Shown: positions 15,978 through 25,165, counted from the first letter of the stretch. The stretch: DNA of 41,142 nt from Actinomycetes bacterium (GCA_021799915.1 JAJYZN010000002.1:1-41142); one strand, 5' to 3'. A program made the numbers and translations. The notes: generated by a model not told the origin, from the sequence alone.

Positions 15978-17301
15978 CCGGCGTCGCAGGGAGCTCGGTC
16001 CCGCCGGCTCGCTGCTCGGCGGCCTCCACCAGGTCGGCGTAGAGAGGTTCGAGGATGTCCACGACGTCGCGACCGCGTACCTCGAGAACCCCGCGTCGCA
16101 CGTAGCGAAGCACGGCGCTGGGCAGCTCGGCGGCAACTGGGTGGAGCCGGACTTCGGCCAGCCCGGGCCCGGCCTTCCAGAAGCTCGAGGTGCAGTCAGT
16201 CAGAGTGGGCTCGTCGAGCCCATCGGGAGTGACGTCGTCGACGGGGCGCGCGTTGACGGCTCCGACGCGGAGCTCGCGAAGCCGCTCCAAGACGGCGTCG
16301 CGATCGCGCCCCCTCCACGTGAAGAGAAGGAACGGATCGCGGTCGAGCGACTCCGCCGCCAAGCAGCACACCGCCGCCACGTGCTTGCACGGGTTCTCCA
16401 CGTCCGGGCAGGTGCACCCCGTGGTCAGGCGAGCTGTCGTGGAAGGCAGGAGCGAAACCCCTTGGTCGGCAAAGACGTCTTCGACTTCGTGGGGCAGCTC
16501 CCCGGCCAGGAGGCGGGCCGCGTAGCCGGCCTGGGCGGCCAGCTCCACCACCACCCTCTCCCACTGGTCCTCGTCAGGCATCGCCAAGGTGATCTCCACC
16601 TCGTAGGGCGATCGGCGCGACCCCTGCACCGTGCCGGTGATCGAACCTGGGCCGATCGTCAGGTCCAGCACCTGGCCCTTTCGGGCGTAGGTGCGTCCCC
16701 TGGTCAAGCGGCCCCCGTCCATGGACCCCTCGATGCTGGCCAGGAATCGCCGAGACCACCAGGACTCCCCGATGACCCCGCGCCGGCTCCGGGCGCTGAG
16801 GCCCCCTTCGACTCGAATGGGTCGGCTGGCAGGGAATCGCTTCCAGCGCCGATGCTCCCACCCGCCTTCCCAGTCGCCGGCCCCTTGGTCATCGTCGGCT
16901 TCGTCCCCGTCGCCTTCCCAGTCACCGTCCCAGTCGCCGTCCAGGCCTCGTTCCCATTCGTCATCCTCGCCTTCGAAGAGCTCCTCTGAACCTGTCGCAT
17001 CGGCGATGGCCTCGACCAGGAGCGACCGCAGGCGATCGATCTCGGCCTTCTCGGCCTTCGAGGACTGCGCCGCCTTCGAGGACTGCGCCGCCTTGGAGGT
17101 GCTCGTCGTGCCGTTGACCCCGGCACGGCGAGCCGTGAGCGCATCCATCTGCTGGAGGATCGACTCCAGGTCGGCACGACGCAGCGCCGGTTGGCGTTTG
17201 GCCGGTTGGCGCTTGGCCGGTTGGCGCTTGGCCGATTGGCGCTTGGCCGGTTGGCGTTTGGCCGATTGGCGCTTGGCCGGTTGGCGCTTGGCCGGGCTCA
17301 C
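15907..17301 (-). CDS. SWIM zinc-finger protein
   Basis: The SWIM finger is a CxCxnCxH zinc site that binds DNA or protein; here CTCPDVENPCKHV lies near residues 295-307. SWIM proteins of this kind often sit beside an SNF2 helicase, as here. The 464-residue product opens with seven PAKRQ-type repeats, then a helical segment with a doubled KAAQSS, an acidic Gly/Asp/Trp stretch, and a conserved core (ESWWSRRFL, TYARKGQVLDLTIGPGSITG, VQGSRRSPYEVEI). The true start is GTG 17301, overlapping the SNF2 stop as GTGA. The last 24 codons overlap the convergent carotenoid oxygenase gene and code for an Arg/Gly-rich tail. Confidence 0.88.
   Translation of the reverse strand: MSPAKRQPAKRQSAKRQPAKRQSAKRQPAKRQPAKRQPALRRADLESILQQMDALTARRAGVNGTTSTSKAAQSSKAAQSSKAEKAEIDRLRSLLVEAIADATGSEELFEGEDDEWERGLDGDWDGDWEGDGDEADDDQGAGDWEGGWEHRRWKRFPASRPIRVEGGLSARSRRGVIGESWWSRRFLASIEGSMDGGRLTRGRTYARKGQVLDLTIGPGSITGTVQGSRRSPYEVEITLAMPDEDQWERVVVELAAQAGYAARLLAGELPHEVEDVFADQGVSLLPSTTARLTTGCTCPDVENPCKHVAAVCCLAAESLDRDPFLLFTWRGRDRDAVLERLRELRVGAVNARPVDDVTPDGLDEPTLTDCTSSFWKAGPGLAEVRLHPVAAELPSAVLRYVRRGVLEVRGRDVVDILEPLYADLVEAAEQRAGGTELPATPVTMPVRPATRSRGSRRGRGPGGG
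17189..17293 (-). repeat. Seven 15-bp tandem repeats at the SWIM gene 5' end
   Basis: Seven exact-length copies of a 15-bp unit (GGTTGGCGCTTGGCC on the plus strand, with T/C and A/G variants) code for PAKRQ or SAKRQ pentapeptides, a strongly basic tail directly after the start codon. It is coding, not a CRISPR array: there are no spacers. Confidence 0.93.
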
Positions 17302-20300
17302 CTGGTTCCCACGATCTCGACCGAGAGCCGCAGCACGTCGGCAAGCTGTTCGGTGGAGAGCTCGGTCAACCATCCCTCACCGGCACCCACGATCCGCTCA
17401 GCCAGGTCGCGCTTGGACTCGATCATCTCGTCGATCCTCTCCTCCAACGTGCCCGAGCACATGAGCTTGCGGACCTGGACGTCCCGCCGCTGGCCGATCC
17501 TGAACGACCGGTCGGTCGCCTGGTTCTCCACCGCCGGGTTCCACCACCGGTCGAAGTGGACGACGTGATTGGCCGCCGTGAGGTTGAGACCGGTCCCCCC
17601 GGCCTTCAGCGACAGCACCATGATCGGGCTGCCCGGACCGCCAGCGGCGTCGGGCTCCTGGAACGCCCTCACCATCTCGTCACGTCGCTTCCGGGGGACC
17701 CCACCGTGGAGGAAGGCGACACGGCAACCGAGCGAGTGCTGAAGGTGCGACCGGATCATCTCTCCCATGGCGGCGAACTGGGTGAACACCAGGGCCTTCT
17801 CCCTCCCCTCGATCACCTCGGAGAGGATCTCGACGGTTCGTTCGAGCTTCCCGGACCGGTTGCCCAGCGCCGAGCCGTCACCCAGGTACTGCGCCGGATG
17901 GTTGCAGACCTGCTTCAAGCGGAGCATGGTGGCCAGGACCAGTCCCTTGCGCTCGATGCCGTCGGTCTCGTCGATACGACGGAGCATCTCGTCCACCACC
18001 GCCTGGTACAGCGTGACCTGCTCCCGGGTCAGCTGGCACGGGACCTTCATCTCGATCTTCTCGGGAAGGTCCGTGATGATCGTCCGGTCCGTCTTCACTC
18101 GGCGGAGCACGAAGGGCTGGGTCACAGTGCGGAGTCGCTCGGCCGCGTCCTGGTCGCGGTAGCGCTCGATGGGCAAGGCGAAGCGCTCACGGAAGGAAGC
18201 TGCCGAGCCCAAGAGCCCGGGGTTCAGGATCTCCATGATCGACCAGAGCTCTCCGAGGTGGTTCTCCACCGGGGTGCCGGTGAGGGCGAGCCGGCGGGGC
18301 GCCCGGAGGGCTCGGGCCGCCTTGGTCTGCTTGGCCTCGGGGTTCTTCACGTTCTGCGCCTCGTCGAGGACGATGCGTGACCATTCGATCCCGGCGAGAG
18401 CCTTTCGGTCCCGGTCGAGGAGCGAGTAGCTGGTGATCACCAGGTCGGCGCGGCGAACTTGTTGGGCCAGATGTTCGGCCCCGGCCCGCGCCGCACCGTG
18501 GTGAACTTGGACCCCGAGCTCGGGGGTGAACCGCTCGGCCTCTCGTTGCCAGTTGCCGACCACCGAGGTGGGGCAGACGACGAGGGTGGGTCCACCTTGG
18601 TGTGAGGCCGCCCCGCTTCCGGCCCGCGTGCGGCCCGAACGCCTACGTGCCGGGCTCCGCTCCGAGGGGGTTGCTCGCTCGGCTTGGACGAGGGCCAGGA
18701 CCGTGGCCGTCTTGCCCAGCCCCATGTCGTCGGCCAGGCATGCCCCGAGCCCGATCCGCTCCAGCAGCTCGATCCAGGCCACGCCACGCTCCTGGTAGGG
18801 GCGCAGCTTCCCCACGAACCCCTCGGGGGTCCCGGTCACCTCCAGGGAGTCCTCGAGCTCGCCGCCGAGGAGGGCCCCCAGCACGCCGTCGGCTTCTACT
18901 CCCAGGACCGGCACGCCGCCCACTTCGTCGTCCCCGGTGGCCAGGCGCAGCACTTCGGTCACCGGCATGGCCTCTCGCCCGCCCGATCCACTGTGGCTCC
19001 GGTCGCCCTCGAGGAACCGGACGAGCTTTTCCAGCTCGTCCGCCCGCAGTTCCATCCAACGGCCCCGTACCCGCACCAGCGGGGCCTTCAGCCCGGCCAG
19101 CCGGCGAAGCTCCTCGATGTCGAGCTCTTGGTCCCCCACCGCCGCCTTCCAGTCGAACTCGCACAGAGCTTCGCTCCCGAGTAGCCCGCTCCTCCCCGAG
19201 CCGGACGACCCACCAGCCACTCGCAGGCGTACCCCGAGACGGGACGCCGGTCGCCGCCACCAGCTGGGGAGGAGCACGCCGAAGCCGGCGACCTCGAGTG
19301 CCGGAGCGACGTCGGACAGGAAGTGGTGGGCGCCGGCCAGGTCCAGGTCGAGGCCGGTGGGCGCCGGATGGCGCAGGGCCGACGCCAACTCGGGGTAGGC
19401 ACGCTCCGCTCGGCCGAGCTCCCGTAACAACACCTCGTGCGGTGCCTCGACCGTCCGGGTGGCATGGCGCAGCGTGGACCCCGAGGCCCAGACCCGCTCG
19501 GCGTCGACCAGCAGGCTGAGGTCGTCGGTGGCCTGGAGGAGGAGGTCGACGCGCCACCCCTCCCCGGTGTCGGCGGGCTCACCTCGCTCGCCAGCCTCAC
19601 CTCCCTCGCCGGGCTCACCTCGCTCGTCGGGCTCACCTTCCTCGTCGGGCGGCTCTCCGAGCCGGAAGCACAACCGCCACGGCCCTCCCCCGCTCGACGC
19701 CGCGGCCCGCCACTCGGACACCGAGCGCAGCAGCTGTCCCTGCTCGCCCGGGCCGATCACGAGCTCGCCGGCCGGACCGAGCAACGCTTCCAACCACCGC
19801 TCGACCCACTCTCCGGGTCGGCTGGCTGCACCGCGGGCACCGCTGATCACAGGGCGTGCGCCTCCCCCCCGGGTGGCGGGAACCTCACGGCACACGGCGT
19901 CGACGAAGGCCTCGACGCAGTGGCGGACGACCTGCTCCGCCGACGTGTCCGGTGGCCCGGCCGCCGGCGCACCCCGGACCTCCAGGCATCGCAGCAGCGG
20001 GGGCAGCGCGGCGGCGAGGAGGCGGAGCCGGTCCTCGTCGGCCCCCGCTCCGGCAGGGACCCAGCGGGCTCGGCACGTGCCGTCGGTTCCGACGACGACG
20101 TCGGGCAGGACCCTTCCACCGGCGACGATCTCCAGTGCCAAGCCGGCCGCGCAAGCCAGGGCCGCCACCGAGGCACCCGCGTGGATACCCGGAACGTGCA
20201 CGTCGGCCAAGGCGAGGGCGCAGTCGAGCGCTGGCCCAGGAGCCAACCCGAGCACCGGCACCGCAAAGGGCGCCAGAGCCGACGTGCCCTGCTCCCCCTC

Positions 20301-20615
20301 CTCCGCGGTCGCTTCGTCCTGGTCCCGGACGAGCTGGGGTGAGCACGCCGGGCCCCTCCCGGCGCTCGGGAGCCATAGGACCGCGACGTCCTCGGAGGCG
20401 CCCGAAAGGGCGGGACCGAGCGACGCCGTACCCGAGTCGGCGAGCGCTTCGATCAGGGCTCGGGGTGATGACGCGAAGGGGTGGGGCCGCGGTCGGGGCG
20501 TGGACGGTGGCCGGCCGCGTCGAGGTGGGCAGGACCACGGCAGCTCGCTGTCCTCGGCCCACACCAGGCACGATCCGCCGCCGCGGTGGTCCCACATGAG
20601 GTGCACCGCCAGCAT
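17298..20615 (-). CDS. SNF2/Rad54 family DNA-dependent ATPase (helicase-like)
   Basis: This large DNA translocase has 1105 residues. The C-terminal half holds the SF2 motor: LRPYQERGVAW, LADDMGLGKT (Walker A, near residue 628), LDEAQNVKNP (motif II as DEAQ, near 750), LTGTPVENHLGELWS, VFTQFAAMGEM, GGTGLNLTAANHVVHFD and NQATDRSFRIGQ. The N-terminal half resembles the domain often attached to bacterial SNF2 proteins, with an acidic Glu/Gly/Pro repeat near residues 325-350. The frame is open to 21812, but that part is menD in another frame; ATG 20615 overlaps the menD stop by 1 bp. It forms an operon-like pair with the SWIM protein. Its role may be in repair or nucleoid remodelling; this is inference. 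Confidence 0.94.
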   Translation of the reverse strand: MLAVHLMWDHRGGGSCLVWAEDSELPWSCPPRRGRPPSTPRPRPHPFASSPRALIEALADSGTASLGPALSGASEDVAVLWLPSAGRGPACSPQLVRDQDEATAEEGEQGTSALAPFAVPVLGLAPGPALDCALALADVHVPGIHAGASVAALACAAGLALEIVAGGRVLPDVVVGTDGTCRARWVPAGAGADEDRLRLLAAALPPLLRCLEVRGAPAAGPPDTSAEQVVRHCVEAFVDAVCREVPATRGGGARPVISGARGAASRPGEWVERWLEALLGPAGELVIGPGEQGQLLRSVSEWRAAASSGGGPWRLCFRLGEPPDEEGEPDERGEPGEGGEAGERGEPADTGEGWRVDLLLQATDDLSLLVDAERVWASGSTLRHATRTVEAPHEVLLRELGRAERAYPELASALRHPAPTGLDLDLAGAHHFLSDVAPALEVAGFGVLLPSWWRRPASRLGVRLRVAGGSSGSGRSGLLGSEALCEFDWKAAVGDQELDIEELRRLAGLKAPLVRVRGRWMELRADELEKLVRFLEGDRSHSGSGGREAMPVTEVLRLATGDDEVGGVPVLGVEADGVLGALLGGELEDSLEVTGTPEGFVGKLRPYQERGVAWIELLERIGLGACLADDMGLGKTATVLALVQAERATPSERSPARRRSGRTRAGSGAASHQGGPTLVVCPTSVVGNWQREAERFTPELGVQVHHGAARAGAEHLAQQVRRADLVITSYSLLDRDRKALAGIEWSRIVLDEAQNVKNPEAKQTKAARALRAPRRLALTGTPVENHLGELWSIMEILNPGLLGSAASFRERFALPIERYRDQDAAERLRTVTQPFVLRRVKTDRTIITDLPEKIEMKVPCQLTREQVTLYQAVVDEMLRRIDETDGIERKGLVLATMLRLKQVCNHPAQYLGDGSALGNRSGKLERTVEILSEVIEGREKALVFTQFAAMGEMIRSHLQHSLGCRVAFLHGGVPRKRRDEMVRAFQEPDAAGGPGSPIMVLSLKAGGTGLNLTAANHVVHFDRWWNPAVENQATDRSFRIGQRRDVQVRKLMCSGTLEERIDEMIESKRDLAERIVGAGEGWLTELSTEQLADVLRLSVEIVGTR

Positions 20616-22417
20616 CAGCGGCCGATCCCCACCACCGGCCGGGCTGCGTCGGCCACAGCCGTGTGGATTCGCTCGTGGAGCGCCACGTTCTCTCGCCGTC
20701 GAGGGACTCGAACCCTCACGACCGACAAGTCGCCGGAGAGGTTGGCCGCCCTCAGCGCCCCATCCAGCTCGTGAGGCGTGCCCACGTCGGAGACCGGCAC
20801 CCCGAAACCCTCCGCCACCCGGGCCACGTCGACCGCCGGTGGGGTGCCGAAGAGCTGCTCGAACACGTCGAGCTCCACCACCGTCGCCTGGGGGAGGAAG
20901 TCGAAGATCCCCCCACCGACGTTGTCGACCACCACGACCGTGGTGCTTGCTCCCCACGCCGGGCCAGCCAGGCGGACCAGGGACGAGACGTCGTGGAGGA
21001 AGGTCAGGTCCCCCATGACGGCGACGACCGGCCCGGAGCCGCCGGCCGCGACACCCTGGGCGGTCGAGGTGACGCCGTCGATACCGTTCACGCCTCGGTT
21101 GGCCAGGACCGGGGGCGGTGCGGGCATCGCCGGCGCGTACCACTCCAGGTCTCGCACCGGCATGGAAGAGCCGATCACCACCCGGGCACCCGGGGGGAGG
21201 TTCCCGAGCAGTCGACGGGCCACGGCGGGCTCGGTGATCCGGCCCCCGTGGGACGCTGCGTCGTCGTCGAGAACGATGTCGATGGCCCGCTGCGCGGCCC
21301 TCTCGGCATTCTGCCAGCGCCCGAGCCACCCCTTCTGCCCGGCGCCTCGGGGGTGACCTCCCGCCGCACCGGCGTCGAGTGCGCCGACGGCGGCCACCAA
21401 CCACTTTCCCGGGTCCGCCCGGTGGACGGTGCTGACGACGTGGTCCGGATCGGCCCACCGCCACCACGGGTCCACCTTCACCACGTCGGCGCCGGCCTCC
21501 GACGCGGCGCGCAGGTGGGCCGCCAGAGCGTTCGAGATCCAGGAGTCGCCCAGCACCACCACCACGTCCGGACGGAGCGCCTCGCTGATCCCGGGATCCC
21601 GGAGCAAGGCGTCCGCACCGGCCACCACCTGGGGATGGTCGAGCCGGCACCCCGAACGAGGGTCGGCCAACAGGGGCCACCCCAGTCGCTCGGCCAGCGC
21701 CACCACGTCCGCCGGGGGACCGCACCGAGCCCCGGCCACGACCAACCCCCGGCGCCCGACCCATCCGGCGACCGACTCGGCGACGGTCCTGCCGTCGGCA
21801 CCGGGCGACCACGGGACGGCGCCGGCTCCGGAGCCTTGCCGTCCCTCGGGGCGCCCCAGGGGGATCGGACCGGCCACTGCGGTGAGCGGGTCACGAAAGG
21901 CCAGGTTGAGGTGGACCGGCCCGGGGCCGAGGGGGCCGCTTCGGGCCTCGGCCACGGCCCTCGACGCCAGAGCCCGCCAGCTCCCGGCCGTCTGGGCCAC
22001 TGCGACGCCCGGGTCGCTCCGCCACCGGACGACCGCGCCGAACAGGTCCGCCTGGTCGATGGTCTGAGGGGCGCCGACGCCGTGGAGCTCGGGCGGGCGG
22101 TCGGCGGTGCAGGCGATCAACGGGACCCGGGCGTGGTGCGCCTCGACCACCGCCGGGTGGAGCTCGGCCGCCGCCGTGCCGCTCGTGGTGCACACCACCG
22201 CCGCCCGTCCCGAGGCCAGGCCGAGCCCCAGGGCGAAGAACCCTGCTCCCCGCTCGTCCAGGCGCACGTGGAGACGGATGTCCGAGCGGTTGGCCAGGGC
22301 CAGGGCCAGGGGGGTGGATCGGGACCCCGGGCACACCACGGCGTCGGTCACCCCCGAGCGCACCCACTCGTCGACCAGGGTGGCGACGAAGGTGGCCTGG
22401 TCGCTCGGTACGCTCAC
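20615..22417 (-). CDS. menD: MenD: SEPHCHC synthase
   Basis: This thiamine diphosphate enzyme adds 2-oxoglutarate to isochorismate in menaquinone synthesis. The 600-residue product begins with QATFVATLVDEWVRSGV and then VCPGSRSTPLALAL, DERGAGFFALGLGLASG, CTTSGTAAAELHPAVVEA and TADRPPELHGVGAPQTIDQ, strong MenD signatures. ANRGVNGIDGVTSTAQGVA and GDLTFLHDVSSL mark the cofactor domain. The GTG at 22417 stands only 5 bp from the divergent menH start. The SNF2 gene follows with a 1-bp overlap, an unusual partner for a men gene. Confidence 0.96.
   Translation of the reverse strand: MSVPSDQATFVATLVDEWVRSGVTDAVVCPGSRSTPLALALANRSDIRLHVRLDERGAGFFALGLGLASGRAAVVCTTSGTAAAELHPAVVEAHHARVPLIACTADRPPELHGVGAPQTIDQADLFGAVVRWRSDPGVAVAQTAGSWRALASRAVAEARSGPLGPGPVHLNLAFRDPLTAVAGPIPLGRPEGRQGSGAGAVPWSPGADGRTVAESVAGWVGRRGLVVAGARCGPPADVVALAERLGWPLLADPRSGCRLDHPQVVAGADALLRDPGISEALRPDVVVVLGDSWISNALAAHLRAASEAGADVVKVDPWWRWADPDHVVSTVHRADPGKWLVAAVGALDAGAAGGHPRGAGQKGWLGRWQNAERAAQRAIDIVLDDDAASHGGRITEPAVARRLLGNLPPGARVVIGSSMPVRDLEWYAPAMPAPPPVLANRGVNGIDGVTSTAQGVAAGGSGPVVAVMGDLTFLHDVSSLVRLAGPAWGASTTVVVVDNVGGGIFDFLPQATVVELDVFEQLFGTPPAVDVARVAEGFGVPVSDVGTPHELDGALRAANLSGDLSVVRVRVPRRRENVALHERIHTAVADAARPVVGIGR
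22409..22414 (+). promoter_or_regulatory. -10-like TACGCT for menH, inside menD
   Basis: TACGCT ends 8 nt before the menH GTG at 22423 and lies within the first codons of menD on the other strand. It is the same hexamer and spacing as at menE. Confidence 0.5.
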
Positions 22418-22422
22418 CGGGC

Positions 22423-23202
22423 GTGACCTCTCGCCCGCCGGCGCCCCTCGGGTATGAAGTCAGAGGCTCGGGACCCCGGCTGGTGCTGGCCCATGGCTTC
22501 ACCCAGTCGGCGCGCCTGTGGGGTCCCTTCGGCGATCTCCTGGCCCGCCACCACGAGCTGGTCGCCGTCGACCTTCCCGGTCACGGTGGCTCGACCGACG
22601 TGCGGTGCGACCTCACCGAAGGGGGCGCCAGGCTGGCCGAGGCCGGTGGGCCCGACCCGTTCGACCTCCTCGGGTACTCCCTTGGTGCCCGCTTCGCCCT
22701 CCATGCCGCACTGTCCCGACCGGATGTGGTGCGCCGGTTGGTCCTCATCGGTGCCACCCCCGGCATCGAAGACCCGGCCATGAGGGACGAGCGCCGTCGA
22801 CGGGACGACGCCGTCGCCGCCGAGCTCGAGGGCACCGGCGACATCGGCGGTTTCCTCCAACGCTGGGTGACGTCGCCCATGTTCCGCCGGCTGGCCGACC
22901 CCGGGTTGGCCGAGCGGGCCCGGAACACGCCGGCCGGTCTGGCCTCGAGCCTGCGACTCGCCGGGGCCGGGGCCCAGCCGCCGCTGTGGGACCAGCTCGG
23001 CCGGATCGGCTCTCCGACCCTGGTGGTCGCCGGAGCTGCCGACGTCCGGTTCGCCGCCATCGGGGAGCGGATGGTCCGCTCCATGCCGACCGCCACGTTG
23101 ACCTTGGTCCCCGGAGCCGGCCATGCTGCGCACCTCGAGCAGCCCCTGCTGACCGCCGCCGCCGTCGTGGGCTTCCTCGCTGCTCCCGAAGAACCGAAGT
23201 GA
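22423..23202 (+). CDS. menH: MenH: SHCHC synthase (alpha/beta hydrolase)
   Basis: MenH removes pyruvate from SEPHCHC to give SHCHC. The 259-residue product is an alpha/beta hydrolase with YEVRGSGPRLVLAHGFTQS, the nucleophile elbow GYSLGARFALHAAL, IGATPGIEDPAMRDERRRRD (a block typical of MenH), FLQRWVTSPMF, and the catalytic His in GAGHAAHLEQP. It starts at GTG 22423, 5 bp from menD on the opposite strand. It converges on menA, with a 5-bp gap. The genome context with menD, menA, menB and menE supports the MenH call over a generic hydrolase. Confidence 0.92.
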   Translation: MTSRPPAPLGYEVRGSGPRLVLAHGFTQSARLWGPFGDLLARHHELVAVDLPGHGGSTDVRCDLTEGGARLAEAGGPDPFDLLGYSLGARFALHAALSRPDVVRRLVLIGATPGIEDPAMRDERRRRDDAVAAELEGTGDIGGFLQRWVTSPMFRRLADPGLAERARNTPAGLASSLRLAGAGAQPPLWDQLGRIGSPTLVVAGAADVRFAAIGERMVRSMPTATLTLVPGAGHAAHLEQPLLTAAAVVGFLAAPEEPK

Positions 23203-23211
23203 GATACTCAC
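23199..23211. terminator. Small palindrome at the menH/menA convergent stops
   Basis: GTGAG-ATA-CTCAC is a perfect 5-bp inverted repeat formed from the two TGA stop codons and their flanks. It is short, so termination is only a possibility. Confidence 0.25.
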
Positions 23212-24230
23212 ACCAGGATCCCCACGCACAGCAGCGCTCCCACCACCAGTTGGATCCTGCCGGTGGCGCCCAGCACCCCAAGCAGGTCGCGGCCTTCGGC
23301 TTCGGAGAGGGCCGTTCGCACCGGACGAACGGCCAGCGGCGTCGCCAGCAGGGCGAGCAAGGCCCAGGGCCGCACCGCAGCCACCAGCACCACGCCCGCC
23401 GCCGCGCCGGCCAGAAGGGCGACGTAGAGACCCCCGGCCCGCCGCCGGCCCAGCCGCACGGCCAACGTCCTCTTCCCGCCCTCCCGGTCTCCGGCGATGT
23501 CCCGGAGGTTGTTGGCCTCGAGTAGCGCCGTCGCCAGGAGCCCGACCGGTATCGACAGCCACAGAGCCAACCACTGCCCGTGACCCGAGCCCGGGGTGGA
23601 GAGCGTGAGGTGGGGGTGCTGGACGTACCAGGACCCGACGGTGGCCACGACGCCGAAGAACACGAACACGAAGAGCTCGCCCAGGCCCAGGTATCCGTAC
23701 GGCTTGGGGCCACCGGTGTACAGCCATCCGGCGGCGAAGCACGCAGCGCCCACCGGCACCAGCCACCAGGTGGTGACGGCGGCCAGCGCCACCCCGGCGA
23801 CCCCGGCGATGGCGAAGCAGGCCACTGCCGCCCGGCGGACCGATGCCGGGGTGGCCAGCCCCGATGCCACCAGGCGCACCGGGCCGACCCGACCGGCGTC
23901 GGTGCCGCGCACCCCGTCGGAGTAGTCGTTGGCATAGTTCGTGCCGACTTGGACGGCCAGGGCCACGACCAGGGCCCCGAGCGCCCGCCACCACAGCACG
24001 TGCGCCGGCCCGTCCACCACCCCGCTGAGGAACCACCCCGAACCGCCCCCCATCCGAGGGTCCAGCCCCCGCGCCGAGGGGCTGGCCGACCACCACCCGG
24101 CGCACGTACCGACCACCACTGGCACCGCCGCGGCAGCCAGGGTCCGCGGCCGTGCTCCCGCGACCCAGCGACGGACCGACCCGATCTGGGCGTCGGCCGG
24201 GGCGGGAGAGGCCGCCGGCACTCCGGTCAC
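23208..24230 (-). CDS. menA: MenA: 1,4-dihydroxy-2-naphthoate polyprenyltransferase
   Basis: This UbiA-family membrane enzyme attaches the isoprenoid chain to 1,4-dihydroxy-2-naphthoate, giving demethylmenaquinone. The 340-residue product starts with [20 protein letters not shown] and has about eight to nine membrane segments. The two Asp-rich motifs are [14 protein letters not shown] (near residue 97) and [22 protein letters not shown] (near residue 238), both matching MenA. A 30-residue loop after the first helix is longer than usual. The GTG at 24230 overlaps the menB stop as GTGA, so menB and menA are probably co-transcribed from the menB promoter. Confidence 0.95.
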   Translation of the reverse strand: MTGVPAASPAPADAQIGSVRRWVAGARPRTLAAAAVPVVVGTCAGWWSASPSARGLDPRMGGGSGWFLSGVVDGPAHVLWWRALGALVVALAVQVGTNYANDYSDGVRGTDAGRVGPVRLVASGLATPASVRRAAVACFAIAGVAGVALAAVTTWWLVPVGAACFAAGWLYTGGPKPYGYLGLGELFVFVFFGVVATVGSWYVQHPHLTLSTPGSGHGQWLALWLSIPVGLLATALLEANNLRDIAGDREGGKRTLAVRLGRRRAGGLYVALLAGAAAGVVLVAAVRPWALLALLATPLAVRPVRTALSEAEGRDLLGVLGATGRIQLVVGALLCVGILV

Positions 24231-25144
24231 GGACGACGAGGGAAGCGGGAGAAGTCCGGGGGGCGGCGGGCCACGTAGGCGTCTCTCCCCTCCTGGCCCT
24301 CTTCAGTCATGTAGAAGAGCATCGTGGCATCTCCGGCCAGCTGCTGGATGCCGGCCAGGCCGTCGTCGGCGGCGTTGAACCCCGCCTTCAGCATCCTGAG
24401 GGCGATCGGCGAGAGGCTCAGGATCCGCCGGCACCAGGCCACCGTCTCGGCCTCCAGGCGATCGAGGGGCACCACGGCGTTCACCAATCCCCACTCGAGC
24501 GCCTGGGCGGCGTCGTACTGGCGGCAGAGGAACCAGATCTCCTTGGCCCGCTTCAGGCCCACGGTGCGGGCCAGGAGGCTCGATCCGTAGCCCCCGTCGA
24601 AGCTCCCCACCCGCGGTCCGGTCTGACCGAAGCGGGCGTTGTCGGCGGCCACGGTGAGGTCGCAGACCAGGTGCAAGATGTGGCCGCCGCCGATGGCGTA
24701 CCCAGCCACGCTGGCGATCACCGGTTTGGGCAGCCGCCTGATCTGGATCTGGAGGTCGAGGACGTTGAGCCGTCCGATCCCCTGCTGCGCCACCTCGTCG
24801 TCTCCCAGGTACCCGTCGTCACCCCGTATCCGCTGGTCACCCCCTGAGCAGAAGGCGTCAGGACCCTGGCCGGTGAGGACCACCACACCGACGCGCGGAT
24901 CGTCGCGGGCCACGTTGAAGGCGTCGGCCAGCTCGAAGAGCGTCTGGGGGCGGAAGGCGTTGCGAACTTCGGGCCGGCAGATAGTGAGCCGGGCGATGCC
25001 CTCGGCAACCTCGAAGCGGATGTCCCGGTACTCGCCGACGACCTCGAACTCGGGCAACGGGAGGGGCCTCAGCTCGTCCAGGGGATCGACCGGCGGCCCG
25101 GAGATCACCGTCGTCGTGTTCGAGCTCGATTCGGTCGCGTCCAT
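24227..25144 (-). CDS. menB: MenB: 1,4-dihydroxy-2-naphthoyl-CoA synthase
   Basis: MenB closes the second ring of the naphthoquinone from o-succinylbenzoyl-CoA. The 305-residue crotonase-fold protein shows [67 protein letters not shown] and [13 protein letters not shown] at the end, nearly all MenB signature blocks. The N-terminal 35 residues are variable. ATG 25144 lies 8 nt from TAGCGT, the minus-strand reading of the heptamer shared with menE. menA follows with a 4-bp overlap. Confidence 0.97.
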   Translation of the reverse strand: MDATESSSNTTTVISGPPVDPLDELRPLPLPEFEVVGEYRDIRFEVAEGIARLTICRPEVRNAFRPQTLFELADAFNVARDDPRVGVVVLTGQGPDAFCSGGDQRIRGDDGYLGDDEVAQQGIGRLNVLDLQIQIRRLPKPVIASVAGYAIGGGHILHLVCDLTVAADNARFGQTGPRVGSFDGGYGSSLLARTVGLKRAKEIWFLCRQYDAAQALEWGLVNAVVPLDRLEAETVAWCRRILSLSPIALRMLKAGFNAADDGLAGIQQLAGDATMLFYMTEEGQEGRDAYVARRPPDFSRFPRRP

Positions 25145-25151
25145 CGCCGCC

Positions 25152-25158
25152 TACGCTA
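25152..25158. promoter_or_regulatory. Shared bidirectional -10 (TACGCTA) between menB and menE
   Basis: On the plus strand TACGCT (25152-25157) ends 8 nt before the menE GTG at 25166. On the minus strand TAGCGT (25153-25158) ends 8 nt before the menB ATG at 25144. The intergenic gap is only 21 bp, so each -35 region would lie inside the opposite gene. Both mRNAs would be leaderless or nearly so. Confidence 0.6.
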
Positions 25159-25165
25159 CCGGTCG

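Noticed and set aside
17189..17293. CRISPR-like array
   Set aside because: The 15-bp units are directly adjacent with no spacers and are in frame in the SWIM gene.
20697..20720. tRNA-like T-arm on the minus strand (GAGGG, TTCGAGT, CCCTC)
   Set aside because: The 5-bp stem and loop look like a tRNA T-arm, but no matching acceptor, D-arm or anticodon arm lies upstream, and the stretch codes for conserved-frame residues near the end of menD.
20616..21812. Upstream extension of the SNF2 open frame
   Set aside because: The extra 399 codons are menD in another frame and are Arg/Gly-rich. ATG 20615 overlaps the menD stop and begins a plausible N-terminus.
20663..22426. 587-codon plus-strand open frame opposite menD
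   Set aside because: It is the mirror of menD, rich in His, Gly and Arg with no domain. menD has full family motifs.
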